DNA from: Methylorubrum aminovorans
GTDB taxonomy: Bacteria > Pseudomonadota > Alphaproteobacteria > Rhizobiales > Beijerinckiaceae
Direction of reading: 5' to 3'
Assembly (NCBI RefSeq): GCF_022179725.1
Contig: NZ_BPRC01000002.1
Location: 62,001-126,000, forward strand
Length of the DNA: 64,000 nucleotides
In this document: one piece after another, positions 53,968-63,536 of the stretch
Layout of the letters: each line of letters starts with the position of its first letter
Numbering within the stretch: position 1 is the first letter of the stretch
Program-made: the position numbers and the translations under genes
Notes under the pieces: generated by a model
What the model was told of the DNA's origin: nothing
The model's input: the letters and a program-made list of their open reading frames with translations, nothing else
Database searches by the model: none

Positions 53968-53998
53968 AAAAGAAAGGCCGGGCGAACCCGGCCTCTCT
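53968..53998. terminator. Bidirectional terminator between the DUF1003 gene and mclA
   Basis: A 7-bp stem, GGCCGGG (53976-53982) with CCCGGCC (53987-53993) and loop CGAA, is flanked by TTTCTTTTG on the minus strand and TCTCTC on the plus strand. It mainly serves mclA, whose stop is 22 bp away. Confidence 0.78.
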
Positions 53999-54019
53999 CA
54001 CGTCGGCTTGCGAAAAAGC

Positions 54020-54994
54020 TTACTTGCCGCCCATCGCGTCGGCCTTCTGGATCAGCGCCTCGGCCATGCGGATCGAGGCGATGTCGATGAGGCGGCCGTC
54101 GAGCGAGACGGCGCCGCGGCCGGCCTTGGCGGCCTCTTCCATGGCTTCGAGAATGCGGCGGGCCTTGGTGACCTCGGCCTCGGAGGGGGTGAACACCTCG
54201 TTGGCGAGATCGATCTGCGAGGGGTGGATCGCCCACTTGCCCTCGAAGCCGAGCGCGGCGCAGCGGCGGGCCGCCGACTTGTAGCCGTCCGGATCGGAGA
54301 AGTCGCCGAAGGGACCGTCGATCGGGCGCAGGCCGTAGGCGCGGCAGGCCACCAGCATGCGGTTCTGGGCGAACAGCCACGGATCCTGCCAGTGGGTCTG
54401 GCGGTTGCCGGCCTCGTCCTTGTCGGTGAGCACCGAGTAGTCGGGGTTCACGCCGCCGATCACGGTAGAGCGGGCGCGGGTCGAGGCGGCGTAGTCGGCC
54501 ACACCGAAGGACATCGCCTCGAGGCGCTTGGAAGAGGTGGCGATCGCCTCGACATTGGCCATACCGAGGGCGGTCTCGATCAGGATCTCGAAGCCGATCT
54601 TCTTCTCGCGCTTCTTGGCCTGTTCGATCTGCGTCACCAGCACGTCGATAGCGTAGACGTCGGCCGGCACGCCGACCTTGGGGATCAGGATCATGTCGAG
54701 GCGCGGGCAGGCCTCCACGATGTCGACGACGTCGCGGTACATGTAGTGGGTGTCGAGACCGTTGATGCGGATCATCATGGTCTTGTTGCCCCAATCCAGG
54801 TCGTTCAGCGCCTGGATGATGTTGGTGCGCGCCTTCTCCTTGTCGTCGGGCGCCACCGCGTCCTCGAGGTCGAGGAAGATCACGTCGGCGTTCGAGGCGG
54901 CCGACTTCTCCATGAAGGTCGGGTTCGAGCCGGGAACCGCGAGTTCCGAGCGGTGCAGGCGGGGCGTCGCCTGCTGAATCAGGGTGAAGCTCAT
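54020..54994 (-). CDS. mclA: Malyl-CoA/beta-methylmalyl-CoA lyase
   Basis: 324 residues from ATG 54994 (GGAGGACTCCCG upstream). CitE-like TIM barrel: SELAVPGSNPTFMEKSAASN, DVIFLDLEDAVAPDDKEKAR with metal-binding acidic residues, MILIPKVGVPADVYAIDVL, GFEILIETALGMANVEAIAT and GKWAIHPSQI. It cleaves malyl-CoA to glyoxylate and acetyl-CoA in the serine cycle and also acts in the ethylmalonyl-CoA pathway. Last gene of the mtkA-mtkB-ppc-mclA run. Confidence 0.95.
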   Translation of the reverse strand: MSFTLIQQATPRLHRSELAVPGSNPTFMEKSAASNADVIFLDLEDAVAPDDKEKARTNIIQALNDLDWGNKTMMIRINGLDTHYMYRDVVDIVEACPRLDMILIPKVGVPADVYAIDVLVTQIEQAKKREKKIGFEILIETALGMANVEAIATSSKRLEAMSFGVADYAASTRARSTVIGGVNPDYSVLTDKDEAGNRQTHWQDPWLFAQNRMLVACRAYGLRPIDGPFGDFSDPDGYKSAARRCAALGFEGKWAIHPSQIDLANEVFTPSEAEVTKARRILEAMEEAAKAGRGAVSLDGRLIDIASIRMAEALIQKADAMGGK

Positions 54995-55128
54995 CGGGAG
55001 TCCTCCGTTCTTTGAGACCGTCGTGTCGTGGGCGCGGTCACCCGCTTACTCGCATGCCGCGCTTCTATCTCGCGCGCCCGAACCGGCCGTCCAGCCTGAC
55101 CCGGAACACGTGACCGAGATTGTATGCA

Positions 55129-57897
55129 TTATCCAGTCGCGCCGAAGCCGACGGCAATGCAGTTGATGGAGAGCAGCAGCGCGGACTTCACCGCCTCGCG
55201 CTTGTCCTCGTCGGGCTCGCTGCGGAAGCGGCGCAGCAGCTCGACCTGCTCGCGGCTGACCTGATTGATGGTCGGCAGGCGCCCCTGCAGGCGCTCGCGG
55301 AATTGCGGAAAGCGCTGGGCGAGTTCGCGGTCGCCGGAGACCCGCAGCACCATCTCGCGGGTCAGCGCGTATTCCTGCCCGATCATGCCGAAGATGCGGG
55401 CGCGGACGGTCTCGTCCTCGACCAGACCGGCATAGTCGCGGGCAATCTCCAGATCGACCATCATCAGCGTTTTCTCGACCTCGTCGAGGACGAGGCGGAA
55501 CACCCGGCAATCCCGGAACATGCGCCGGAGCAGGGCCTCGCCCTGTTCACCACGAATGTCGATGAAGCTCTTCAGCCCCGAGCCGACGCCGTACCAACCG
55601 GTGATGACGTGCCGGTTCTGCGACCACGCGAACACCCAAGGAATCGCGCGCAGATCCGAGAGCGACTTGGCACCGAAGCGGCGCGCGGGCCGCGAGCCGA
55701 TGTTGAGCAGCGCGATCTCGTCGAGCGGGCTTGCCGCCTGGAAGTAGTCGACCAGACCCTCGGCCTGAAGCAAGTTGACATAGGCCGCCCGCGAGGCGCC
55801 CGAGAGCGCCTCCAGCGCGTCGTCGAGTTCGGCGCGCGAGCCGTTGCCATTGCCTTCCGAGAGCAGGGCGTGCTCGAAGACGGACGCCGCCAGCAGTTCC
55901 ATCTGGTAGGCCGCCGTGCCGCGGTTGGCGTATTTGAACGAGACGACCTCGCCCTGCTCGGTGATGCGGAAGCGCCCGTTGATCGAGCCCGGCGGCTGGG
56001 CCGCGATGCCGCGATGGGTCGGCACGCCGCCGCGGCTGACCGAACCGCCGCGGCCGTGGAAGAAGGCGATCGGCACGCCGAGATGCTTGCCGAGAACGGT
56101 GAGCCGCACCTGCGCCTTGTACAGCTCCCAGTTCGAGGCGATGAAGCCGCCGTCCTTGTTGGAATCGGAATAGCCGATCATCACCTCCTGCACGCCGCCC
56201 TGCCAGCGGGTGGAGCGGCGCACCACGGGGATGCCGAGCAGCTCCTTCATGATGGCGGGCGCGGCGCGCAGGTCGTCGATGGTCTCGAACAGCGGCACGA
56301 TCGGCAGCGGGCAGATCTCGGTGCCCGTCGCATCGAGGAAGATGCCCGCTTCCTTGGCCAGCAGGTAGGCGCCGAGCACGTCGACGGTCGAGCGCGTCAT
56401 CGACAGGATGAAGGCGCCGAAGGCCTCGCGGTCGAGGGTGTCGCGCATCTCGCCGACGAGCGCGAAGGTGGCGAGCGTCTCGCGCGCGTCGTCGGGCAGA
56501 CGGTCGGCGAAGTCCTCGAACGAGGTCTCAGGGTTTCGCGGCCGGGCGAGTTCGGTGAGCAGCCACTCCTTCCAGGCCAGCGAATCCAGCTCCGGCGGCT
56601 CGCGGTCGCCGTTGCGCAGCTTCCACAGGGCGTGCAGCGTCTTGGTGGTGCGGGTCGAGTTCTCGCGCAGGTCGAGCCGCACGGTGGAGAAGCGGAAGAT
56701 CTCGACCATCCGCCGCACGGGCCGCACGATGTCGGTGGCGAGCGCGCCGCACTTGGCGTCGGCCAGCCCCTTTTCCAGCGTCCTCAGGTCGTTGATGAGC
56801 CCGTCCGCGCTCGGATAATCGGGCCCGACCGAGCGAGCGCCCTTGTTGCGGGCGATCGTCGCCTCGAGCTTGCGCAGGACGCAGGAGAGGAACTGGCGGT
56901 AGGCTTCGCCGGGATTGCGGTTGGCGATCGCCCGCGCATCGCCGGATTCGGCCAGCATGTGCGCGAGTTCGCTGCGGAAGGTCTCCGGCACCGGCAGGGA
57001 GCGCTCGGTGATCGAGAGTACCCGCCCGAGATGAATGATGCGGTCGCGGTAGCGGCGGAGCGACGCCAGCGCGTTGCGTTGGAGCGTCTCACGGGTCACG
57101 CTGGCGGTGACGTAGGGATTGCCGTCACGGTCGCCGCCGATCCAGCTTCCGAACTGGAAGAAGGGCGGCACCTCGAAGGTCTCGTCGGGATAGTACTGCG
57201 CGAGGCTCTCTTCGAGCGAGAGCAGCATCTCGGGCAGCATCTCGAACAGGGTCTCGTCGAAGAAGTGCAGGCCCCAGGCGACCTCGCGCTCGACGGTGGC
57301 CTTCTCCAAATGCAGCTCGCCGGTCATCCAGATCAGCTCGATCTGGTCGCGCAGCTCGTTCATCAGGCCGTTGCGCTCGCGCTCGGTCCAGCGCGGCAGT
57401 TCCAGTTCGCGCAGCACGAGGTAGATCCGGCGCAGCTTCTCCAGCACCGTCACGCGCTTGCCCTCGGTAGGGTGCGCAGTGATGGTCGGGCGGATGCGCA
57501 GGTCTTTCAGCAGCGTGTGGATCTGCGACGCGCCGATCCCGCGGGCGGAGGCCTCAGCCAGAACCTTGGCAAACGAGCCGTTCAGCGCCTCGCGGCCCTG
57601 GTCGCGCTCGACATGGCGGCGGCGGCGCATGGCCGCGTTCTGTTCGGCGATGGAGACGAGCTGGAACCAGATGCCCTGCACCTGGAGCGCGCGGGCCAGC
57701 ATCTCCGGCGTGTAGGACGAGATGTCGGCGCGTCCGTGCAGCACGTCCTCCAGCTCGGGATCGTGGCGGCGGGCGACGTCGAGCAGGGCGTGGAACAGGA
57801 TGTCGAGGGCGTCCTCGGTCGCCGTGCCGGTGATGACCGGCGGCGCGAAGGTCGAGTCGGTCGCGGCTGACGGCCGGGCGTGCAGCGTCTTGGTCAT
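55129..57897 (-). CDS. ppc: Phosphoenolpyruvate carboxylase
   Basis: 922 residues from ATG 57897 (AGGGGGGA upstream); the open frame to 57963 is leader. Catalytic His in TITAHPTEGKR, QIELIWMTGELHLEKATVER, the GYSDSNKDGGFIASNWEL loop, FHGRGGSVSRGGVPTHRGI and a C-terminal NCIAVGFGATG (the usual end is a Gln-Asn-Thr-Gly). It carboxylates PEP to oxaloacetate in the serine cycle. It lies between mtkB and mclA. Confidence 0.96.
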   Translation of the reverse strand: MTKTLHARPSAATDSTFAPPVITGTATEDALDILFHALLDVARRHDPELEDVLHGRADISSYTPEMLARALQVQGIWFQLVSIAEQNAAMRRRRHVERDQGREALNGSFAKVLAEASARGIGASQIHTLLKDLRIRPTITAHPTEGKRVTVLEKLRRIYLVLRELELPRWTERERNGLMNELRDQIELIWMTGELHLEKATVEREVAWGLHFFDETLFEMLPEMLLSLEESLAQYYPDETFEVPPFFQFGSWIGGDRDGNPYVTASVTRETLQRNALASLRRYRDRIIHLGRVLSITERSLPVPETFRSELAHMLAESGDARAIANRNPGEAYRQFLSCVLRKLEATIARNKGARSVGPDYPSADGLINDLRTLEKGLADAKCGALATDIVRPVRRMVEIFRFSTVRLDLRENSTRTTKTLHALWKLRNGDREPPELDSLAWKEWLLTELARPRNPETSFEDFADRLPDDARETLATFALVGEMRDTLDREAFGAFILSMTRSTVDVLGAYLLAKEAGIFLDATGTEICPLPIVPLFETIDDLRAAPAIMKELLGIPVVRRSTRWQGGVQEVMIGYSDSNKDGGFIASNWELYKAQVRLTVLGKHLGVPIAFFHGRGGSVSRGGVPTHRGIAAQPPGSINGRFRITEQGEVVSFKYANRGTAAYQMELLAASVFEHALLSEGNGNGSRAELDDALEALSGASRAAYVNLLQAEGLVDYFQAASPLDEIALLNIGSRPARRFGAKSLSDLRAIPWVFAWSQNRHVITGWYGVGSGLKSFIDIRGEQGEALLRRMFRDCRVFRLVLDEVEKTLMMVDLEIARDYAGLVEDETVRARIFGMIGQEYALTREMVLRVSGDRELAQRFPQFRERLQGRLPTINQVSREQVELLRRFRSEPDEDKREAVKSALLLSINCIAVGFGATG

Positions 57898-57977
57898 GGG
57901 ATCCCCCCTGGCGAGGTTCTTTTTTCGGACTCCCGTGGGCAGGCCTGCGGGACGGTGGATCACTCCGATCCACGGAG

Positions 57978-58009
57978 CATTCCCTTCCCCGCTAAGGGGG
58001 AAGGGAATG
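57978..58009. other. 13-bp perfect stem-loop between mtkB and ppc
   Basis: CATTCCCTTCCCC (57978-57990) pairs with GGGGAAGGGAATG (57997-58009) around loop GCTAAG, 7 nt beyond the mtkB stop. There is no T-run on the minus strand, so it is probably an RNA processing or 3'-stabilising element that sets the MtkAB to Ppc ratio, and not a full terminator. Confidence 0.6.
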
Positions 58010-58015
58010 GGAGTT

Positions 58016-58906
58016 TTACGCCGCGCGGGCGAGCACGTCGGCCACGGTCTGTCCGAACGAGCCCGGATCGGGCGCGACCGTGAGGCCGTAGGACTTCATG
58101 ATCTCGGCCTTCTCCGCGGCGCTGTCGCCGGTGGCCGAGATGATCGCACCGGCATGCCCCATGCGGCGGCCCTTCGGAGCGGTGAGGCCGGCGACGAAGC
58201 CGATCACGGGCTTCGAAAAATTCTCCTTGATCCAGGCCGAGGCCTCGGCCTCCTGCGGGCCGCCGATCTCGCCGATCATCAGCACCGCTTCCGTCTCGGG
58301 ATCCTGCTCGAACAGGGCGAGGTGGTCGAGGAAGGAGGAGCCGTTGATCGGATCGCCGCCGATGCCGACCGAGGTCGAGATGCCGATGCCGAGCTCCTTC
58401 ATCTGCGCGGCGGCCTCGTAGCCCAGCGTGCCCGAGCGCGAGATCACGCCGACCTTGCCCGGCAGGTAGATGTGGCCGGGCATGATGCCGAGCATCGACT
58501 TGCCCGGCGAGATGATGCCGGCGCAGTTCGGGCCGACCACCATGGTGCGCTTCTCTTTCGGGTAGCGGCGCAGGTAGCGCTTCACCCGCATCATGTCCTG
58601 GGCCGGAATGCCGTCGGTGATCGAGCAGACGAGCCGCAGACCCGCATCGGCCGCCTCCATGATCGCGTCCGCCGCGAAGGGAGGCGCCACAAAGGTGATC
58701 GAGGTGGTGGCGCCGGTGGCCTCCACGGCCTCCTTGACGGTGTTGAACACCGGCACGCCGCAATGGGTCTTGCCGCCCTTGCCGGGGGTGACGCCGCCGA
58801 CGACGTTGGAGCCGTAGGCGATCATCTCCTTGGCGTGGAAGGTGCCCTTGTCGCCCGTGATGCCCTGAACGAGGATCGGGGTCTTCTCGTCGATGAGAAT
58901 GCTCAT
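58016..58906 (-). CDS. mtkB: Malate-CoA ligase (malate thiokinase) alpha subunit
   Basis: 296 residues from ATG 58906 (GGAGG 9 nt upstream). Succinyl-CoA synthetase alpha-type: the CoA-binding N-terminus (TPILVQGITGDKGTFHAKEM), YGSNVVGGVTPGKGG, GPNCAGIISPGKSM, ISRSGTLGYEAAAQM and the phospho-histidine segment RRMGHAGAIIS. With MtkA it makes malyl-CoA from malate, CoA and ATP in the serine cycle. The position next to ppc and mclA separates it from the TCA enzyme. Confidence 0.95.
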   Translation of the reverse strand: MSILIDEKTPILVQGITGDKGTFHAKEMIAYGSNVVGGVTPGKGGKTHCGVPVFNTVKEAVEATGATTSITFVAPPFAADAIMEAADAGLRLVCSITDGIPAQDMMRVKRYLRRYPKEKRTMVVGPNCAGIISPGKSMLGIMPGHIYLPGKVGVISRSGTLGYEAAAQMKELGIGISTSVGIGGDPINGSSFLDHLALFEQDPETEAVLMIGEIGGPQEAEASAWIKENFSKPVIGFVAGLTAPKGRRMGHAGAIISATGDSAAEKAEIMKSYGLTVAPDPGSFGQTVADVLARAA

Positions 58907-58928
58907 GGCGTGATTCCTCCCTCTCTCG

Positions 58929-60101
58929 TCAGTGCTTGGCGCCGTGGCAGGCTTCAACGGCCTTGCGCGCGGCTTCCGTGAGGGTGTCGGCGGTGATGAG
59001 GTCGAGCCCGCTCTCGGCGAGGATCTTCTTGCCCTCCTCGACATTCGTGCCGGCGAGCCGCACCACGAGCGGCACGTCGATCTTCACCTCGCGCGCGGCC
59101 TTCACCACGCCCTCCGCGACCCAGTCGCAGCGGTTGATGCCGGCGAAGATGTTGACGAGGATCGCCTTCACGTTGCGGTCGGACAGGACCAACCGGAAGG
59201 CCGTGGCGACGCGATCCGGGCTGGCGCCACCGCCCACATCCAAGAAGTTCGCCGGCTCACCGCCCGCGTGCTTGATCATGTCCATGGTCGCCATGGCGAG
59301 CCCGGCGCCGTTGACGATGCAGCCGATCTCGCCGTCCAGCCCGATATAGCTGAGATTGTGCTCGGCCGCCTGGGCCTCGCGGGGATCGCCCTGGGACGGA
59401 TCGTGCATGTCCGCGATGTTGCGGCGACGGAACAGGGCGTTGTCGTCGAAGGACATCTTGGCGTCGAGCGCCAGCACCCGGTCGTCCTTCGTGACGACGA
59501 GCGGGTTGATCTCCAGCATGGTGCCGTCGCAGTCGCGGAACGCCCGGTAGGCGTTCATGATGGTCTTCACCGCGGCCGAGACCTGCTTGATGTTGAGGCC
59601 GAGCTGAAACGCGATCTCGCGGGCCTGGAATTGCTGCAGGCCCACCGCCGGCTCGACCACGACCTGGATCAGCGCCTCGGGCTCCTTGGCGGCGATCTCC
59701 TCGATGTCCATGCCGCCGCGCTGAGAGGCGATGACGCGGACGCGCTCGGCCTTCCGGTCGAGGACGTAGCCGAGATAGAGTTCGCGCTCGAACGGGTCGG
59801 CGGTCTCGATGTAGACGCGCTGGACCGGCTTACCCTCGGGGCCGGTCTGAAGCGTCACGAGGCGCTTGCCCAGCAGATCGCGGGCGGCGTCGCGTACCTC
59901 GTTGTAGGTGCGGCAGAGCTTGATTCCGCCCGCCTTGCCGCGGGCACCGGCATGAATCTGAGCCTTCACCGCCCAGAACGAGCCGCCGAGTTCGGTCGCG
60001 GCGTAGACCGCCTGATCCGGGCTGAAGGCCACGGCGCCCTTCGGGACGGCGACCCCGAAGCTCGCGAGCAGCTCCTTGGCTTGGTACTCGTGAACGTCCA
60101 T
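58929..60101 (-). CDS. mtkA: Malate-CoA ligase (malate thiokinase) beta subunit
   Basis: 390 residues from ATG 60101 with a very strong Shine-Dalgarno AAGGAGG. ATP-grasp domain of the SucC type ([40 protein letters not shown]), [20 protein letters not shown], and the C-terminal [34 protein letters not shown]. It is 23 nt ahead of mtkB and is the first gene of mtkA-mtkB-ppc-mclA. Confidence 0.95.
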   Translation of the reverse strand: MDVHEYQAKELLASFGVAVPKGAVAFSPDQAVYAATELGGSFWAVKAQIHAGARGKAGGIKLCRTYNEVRDAARDLLGKRLVTLQTGPEGKPVQRVYIETADPFERELYLGYVLDRKAERVRVIASQRGGMDIEEIAAKEPEALIQVVVEPAVGLQQFQAREIAFQLGLNIKQVSAAVKTIMNAYRAFRDCDGTMLEINPLVVTKDDRVLALDAKMSFDDNALFRRRNIADMHDPSQGDPREAQAAEHNLSYIGLDGEIGCIVNGAGLAMATMDMIKHAGGEPANFLDVGGGASPDRVATAFRLVLSDRNVKAILVNIFAGINRCDWVAEGVVKAAREVKIDVPLVVRLAGTNVEEGKKILAESGLDLITADTLTEAARKAVEACHGAKH

Positions 60102-60563
60102 CGAGACCTCCTTCGCGTTTCCGTCGTTTTTGTTGGGCCAACCTTCGCGGAAAAATTACTTTTCGGGAAGCGGGTCGGCTCTCAATTTTTTCTTGTTTTC
60201 GGCTTTAGTTTGCTTGCCCGGCAGAGACTTAGCGGGCTTCTAAACTGAGGAACATGCGGGGCAGGGCACGGATCACGGCGACGCTCGCCCCACCCTCGTC
60301 CTCATCCGGAGGCGCCGGAGCGCAGAGGAGGCCTCGAAGAATGTTCCGGGAATCGCGCGGGACCTGGAGCATCCTTCGAGGCCGCTTCGCAGCACCTCAG
60401 GATGAGGGACAGGTTTAAGGCGGCGGACATCCCTCTCGGTCTTTTCGCCCCCGTCATTGCGCGGCAGAGCCGAAGCAATCCAGGCCTCCGCCTGCTCCGG
60501 AAAAGTCGCGCCCCTGGATCGCCTCGCATCCGCTTGCGATGACGGCAGGGGACGCGAACCGCC
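60102..60563. promoter_or_regulatory. mtkA upstream region and dispersed repeats
   Basis: 462 bp without a gene. The 130 bp next to mtkA are T-rich for this genome (60160-60215, TCAATTTTTTCTTGTTTTCG) and probably hold the mtkA promoter. From 60297 to 60416 there are REP-like units (TCCTCATCCGGAGGCGCC, CCTTCGAGGCCGCTTCGCAG, CACCTCAGGATGAGG), and from 60453 to 60545 a second type (GTCATTGCGCGGCAGAGCCG, CGCTTGCGATGACGG). Confidence 0.6.
60297..60545. repeat. Cluster of two REP-like repeat types
   Basis: The first type (60297-60416) matches 25935-26075. The second (60453-60545) has inverted ends GTCATTGC and GCGATGAC and resembles 44752-44806. The cluster separates fchA from the mtkA transcript. 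Confidence 0.6.
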
Positions 60564-61190
60564 TCAGTTCACCTTGGCCTTCACGACCTCGTAGACCCGC
60601 TCGTTGATCGCTCCGGCCTCGGCCAGCAGACCTTCCAGCTCCTTCAGCCGCTCCTCGGCGAAGGCGCGGTCGTCGAGGCCCTTGGCGTTGACGTAGACGT
60701 TGAGCGCGGCCGAGCGCAGACCGGCATAGGCCGAGAGCACCGCGACGCCGGCATCGGAAATGACGTTGAGATTGCCCTTCTCGGCAGCGATCTCGGCCAG
60801 ATCGATCACCTCGCGGCAGACGCGGCAGCAGGCGAGCGGCACGTCGGTTGCCGTCTTCAGCGCCTCCTGGATTTTCTGGGCGCGGGCGGCCTTCTCATCG
60901 TCGGTGGTCTTCGGCAGCCCGTAGGCGCCCATCACCGCGTCGAAGGCCTCGACGTCGTCGGCGATCATGCCGGTGAGCGTCCGGCGCAGGCCCTCCGACT
61001 TCTCCAGCACCTGCTTCAGGTCGGCTTCGACCTCGACGTACTTCTTCTTGCCGATGGTGAGGTTGCAGACCATCGAGACCAGCGCCGCGCCCATGGCGCC
61101 GGAGATCGCGGCGGCCCCGCCGCCGCCGGGGGTCGGGGCCGAACTGGCCAGACCGTCGAGGAAGGTTTCGATCGTCTCGTTCGCGGCCAT
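60564..61190 (-). CDS. fchA: Methenyl-tetrahydrofolate cyclohydrolase FchA
   Basis: 208 residues. Formiminotransferase-cyclodeaminase-like fold (ASSAPTPGGGGAAAISGAMG, MVCNLTIGKKKYVEVEADLK, RTLTGMIADDVEAFDAVMGA, YAGLRSAALNVYVNAKGLDD). It interconverts formyl- and methenyl-H4F, supplying carbon to the serine cycle. The N-terminal glycine-rich PTPGGGG segment is typical. It follows mtdA on the minus strand after 84 nt. Confidence 0.95.
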   Translation of the reverse strand: MAANETIETFLDGLASSAPTPGGGGAAAISGAMGAALVSMVCNLTIGKKKYVEVEADLKQVLEKSEGLRRTLTGMIADDVEAFDAVMGAYGLPKTTDDEKAARAQKIQEALKTATDVPLACCRVCREVIDLAEIAAEKGNLNVISDAGVAVLSAYAGLRSAALNVYVNAKGLDDRAFAEERLKELEGLLAEAGAINERVYEVVKAKVN

Positions 61191-61274
61191 GGCTTCCCTG
61201 CCCTGTCGGTTCTTGTTGATTTCATGGGGCGGCGCCGGCCCGAGACCAGCGCCACCCGGATCGTCCGTGGAGCG

Positions 61275-62141
61275 TCAGGCCATTTCCTTGGCCAGCTTGT
61301 AGATCTCCTCGGCGTCGAACACGCCCTCGCTCGACTCGAACAGCTTGGCGATGCAGGCGCGGTGCAGCTTGAGCTTCAGGCCGCCGATGCCAAGCGCCCC
61401 GAAGGCGCGCTTGCCGCCATACTCCTTGCCCTTGTCGGTCGCCTCGATTCCGCCGATGCCGAGCGGCGGCTGGGCGTTGTAATCGGCCACGATCTCGATC
61501 GAGGCCTCGTTCTGCCAGGCCGCCTGCGGCAGCAATTCGAGGCCGATCGCGCCGGCGGTGAAGACGAGATGGGCGCCCTTGATCACTTCCGAACGCGAGG
61601 CGTCGTCCGGGGTCTCGGCCGCGGCGACGTTCACCTTGAAGCGCTTGTTCACGGAGTCGGCCGCGGCCTGCGCCTTGTCGAGCTTGCGCCCGCACAGCAC
61701 GACCTCGGCGCCCTCGCCGGCCAGCAAAGCGGCGGAGCGCATGCCGACCGGGCCGGTGCCCGCGAGCACCACGGCCTTCTTGCCCTTCACCGAGCCGCCC
61801 GCCGCCTTGACGACGAGCGCCACGCCCGCCGCAGCGGTCGTGTTGGAGCCGTTCGAATCGAGCATGCAGGAGACGCGGAACGGGCCGAAGAAGCGCTTCT
61901 TCACCGCCGCGAACACCTGCTCGCCGGCCGCCATGTCGCCGCCGCCGACGAAGATCGCCGTCGACTGCTTCTCTTTGCCGCCGCGGGTGTAGATCGTGCC
62001 GTCGACATAGGCACCGACGTTCTCGGGCGTGACGTTGCCGTAGCCGGTGATGTGGTCGGCACCGCCGTCGTAGCCGACGACGACGTCGAACACGCTCGGG
62101 GTGGCATCGGTGTCGAACTGGAAGAGCAGCTTCTTGGACAT
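61275..62141 (-). CDS. mtdA: NADP-dependent methylene-H4F/methylene-H4MPT dehydrogenase MtdA
   Basis: 288 residues from ATG 62141 (AGAGGAATC upstream). KKLLFQFDTDATPSVFDVVV at the start, MLDSNGSNTTAAAGVALVV and the Rossmann turn VVLAGTGPVGMRSAALLAGE identify MtdA. It reduces methenyl-H4F with NADPH for assimilation. It is distinct in sequence from MtdB (28303-29196). Located between hprA and fchA. Confidence 0.96.
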   Translation of the reverse strand: MSKKLLFQFDTDATPSVFDVVVGYDGGADHITGYGNVTPENVGAYVDGTIYTRGGKEKQSTAIFVGGGDMAAGEQVFAAVKKRFFGPFRVSCMLDSNGSNTTAAAGVALVVKAAGGSVKGKKAVVLAGTGPVGMRSAALLAGEGAEVVLCGRKLDKAQAAADSVNKRFKVNVAAAETPDDASRSEVIKGAHLVFTAGAIGLELLPQAAWQNEASIEIVADYNAQPPLGIGGIEATDKGKEYGGKRAFGALGIGGLKLKLHRACIAKLFESSEGVFDAEEIYKLAKEMA

Positions 62142-62217
62142 GATTCCTCTGGGCAAGTTGGCCGCGCGAGGCGCGGAGCGCTTCCTTGAGCGGCCCCGGA
62201 GGCCACTCATTCAAACC

Positions 62218-62335
62218 GTCATTCCAGGGCGCTGACAAGCGAACCCGGAATCCACCCGTGATGCGGCGACGAGCACCGATCCGTCGTGCCGAGTCGTGGA
62301 CTCCGGGTTCCGCTGCGCGGCCCCGGACTCACGAG
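62218..62335. repeat. Dispersed repeat, GTCATTCCGGGGCGC family
   Basis: GTCATTCCAGGGCGCTGACA with GCGAACCCGGAATCCACC, followed by an inverted part GGACTCCGGGTTCCGCTGCG. It is related to the copies at 9046 and 52118. It fills the gap between hprA and mtdA. Confidence 0.6.
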
Positions 62336-62348
62336 CGGGTGGTTGGCC

Positions 62349-63293
62349 TTACGCCTCGACGACGTTCTGCGGCTTGCCCGCGACGTAGGCCTCGACGTTG
62401 TCCACGAGCTGGTCGGCGAGGATCTGCATCGCTTCCTTGCTCGCCCAGGCCACGTGGGGCGTGACGATCAGGTTCGGCAGGTCGGCGTCGCACAGGATGT
62501 TGCCGTCCTTGGGAGGCTCCTGGGCCACCACGTCGAAGCCGGCGCCGCCGATGGTGCCGTCCTTGAGCGCCTGGAGCAGGGCCGCCTCGTCCACCAGCCC
62601 TCCGCGGGCCGTGTTGATGAGGATCGCGGACTTCTTCATCTTCTTGAGCTGCTCGGCCCCGATCATGTTCCGGGTGTCGGGGGTCAGCGGCACGTGCAGC
62701 GTGATGACGTCGGACTGGGTCAGGATCGTTTCGAGATCCACGAGCCCGTCCTGCGGGAACACGTCGTAGGCCAGCACCTTCATGCCGAGGGCCTCGGCCC
62801 GCTTGGCGATCGACTTGCCGAGCGCGCCGTAGCCGATGATGCCGAGCGTCGAGCCGGCGATGTCGTAGATCGGGTAGTCGAAGTAGCAGAACTGCTTCGA
62901 CTTGTTCCAATCACCCCGGCGCACGGAGTTGGCGTAGGGCACGATCGCGCGACGGAGCGCGAACATCAGGCCGATGACGTGCTCGGGGACCGTGTTGAAG
63001 GCGTAGTTGCGGATGTTGACGACGGTGATGCCCTGGGCCTTCGCCGCGGCCTTGTCGACGACGTCCGTGCCCGTGGCGGCCACCGCGATCAGCTTCAGGT
63101 CGGGAAGCTGCTTCAGCGTGTCGGCGCGCATCGGCACCTTGTTGATCAGCGCGATCTCGGCGCCCTGAAGGCGCTCGACGATCTCTTCCGGCGTCCAGGT
63201 CGACTCGTATTCCTTGTACTCGTGCGGGAAGTTGAATTCGCGCACGGTCGCGTCGAGCGACTCGCGATCGAGGAAGACGACTTTCTTTGTCAT
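62349..63293 (-). CDS. hprA: Hydroxypyruvate reductase
   Basis: 314 residues from ATG 63293 (AAGGGGTCC upstream). D-2-hydroxyacid dehydrogenase fold: NAD site LGIIGYGALGKSIAKRAEAL, catalytic Arg in LINTARGGLVDEAALLQALK, Glu in VVAQEPP and His in VTPHVAWAS. It reduces hydroxypyruvate to glycerate in the serine cycle. It follows sgaA, with 243 bp between. Confidence 0.95.
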   Translation of the reverse strand: MTKKVVFLDRESLDATVREFNFPHEYKEYESTWTPEEIVERLQGAEIALINKVPMRADTLKQLPDLKLIAVAATGTDVVDKAAAKAQGITVVNIRNYAFNTVPEHVIGLMFALRRAIVPYANSVRRGDWNKSKQFCYFDYPIYDIAGSTLGIIGYGALGKSIAKRAEALGMKVLAYDVFPQDGLVDLETILTQSDVITLHVPLTPDTRNMIGAEQLKKMKKSAILINTARGGLVDEAALLQALKDGTIGGAGFDVVAQEPPKDGNILCDADLPNLIVTPHVAWASKEAMQILADQLVDNVEAYVAGKPQNVVEA

Positions 63294-63536
63294 TCTGGAC
63301 CCCTTCCGGATCGACCGGCGGACGAGCGTGTCTCTCACGAACCTCCCGCGGCCCCGTCGTCGCCGGAGCGAGAACGATCAGGGGTCGGGCGTTTCGCGAG
63401 GCACTGGCGCCGGCCCCGTTTCCTCACCTGCTTTGACGCGTCTCCCGCGAAGCGGCCGGAAAGCCGGACGTCTCGCGGGGCGCGTTTTCTACTTAGCGGA
63501 AGCGGCGCCGTTTGAACCGGCGCCGCCGCCAAAAAA

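Noticed and set aside
55120..57870. 916-codon open frame antisense to ppc
   Set aside because: High-GC shadow frame; no recognisable domain, while ppc has all catalytic motifs.
63503..63525. Inverted repeat CGGCGCCG/CGGCGCCG after sgaA as terminator
   Set aside because: No T-run follows on the minus strand; the T-run lies before the stem, so it does not fit an intrinsic terminator for sgaA.
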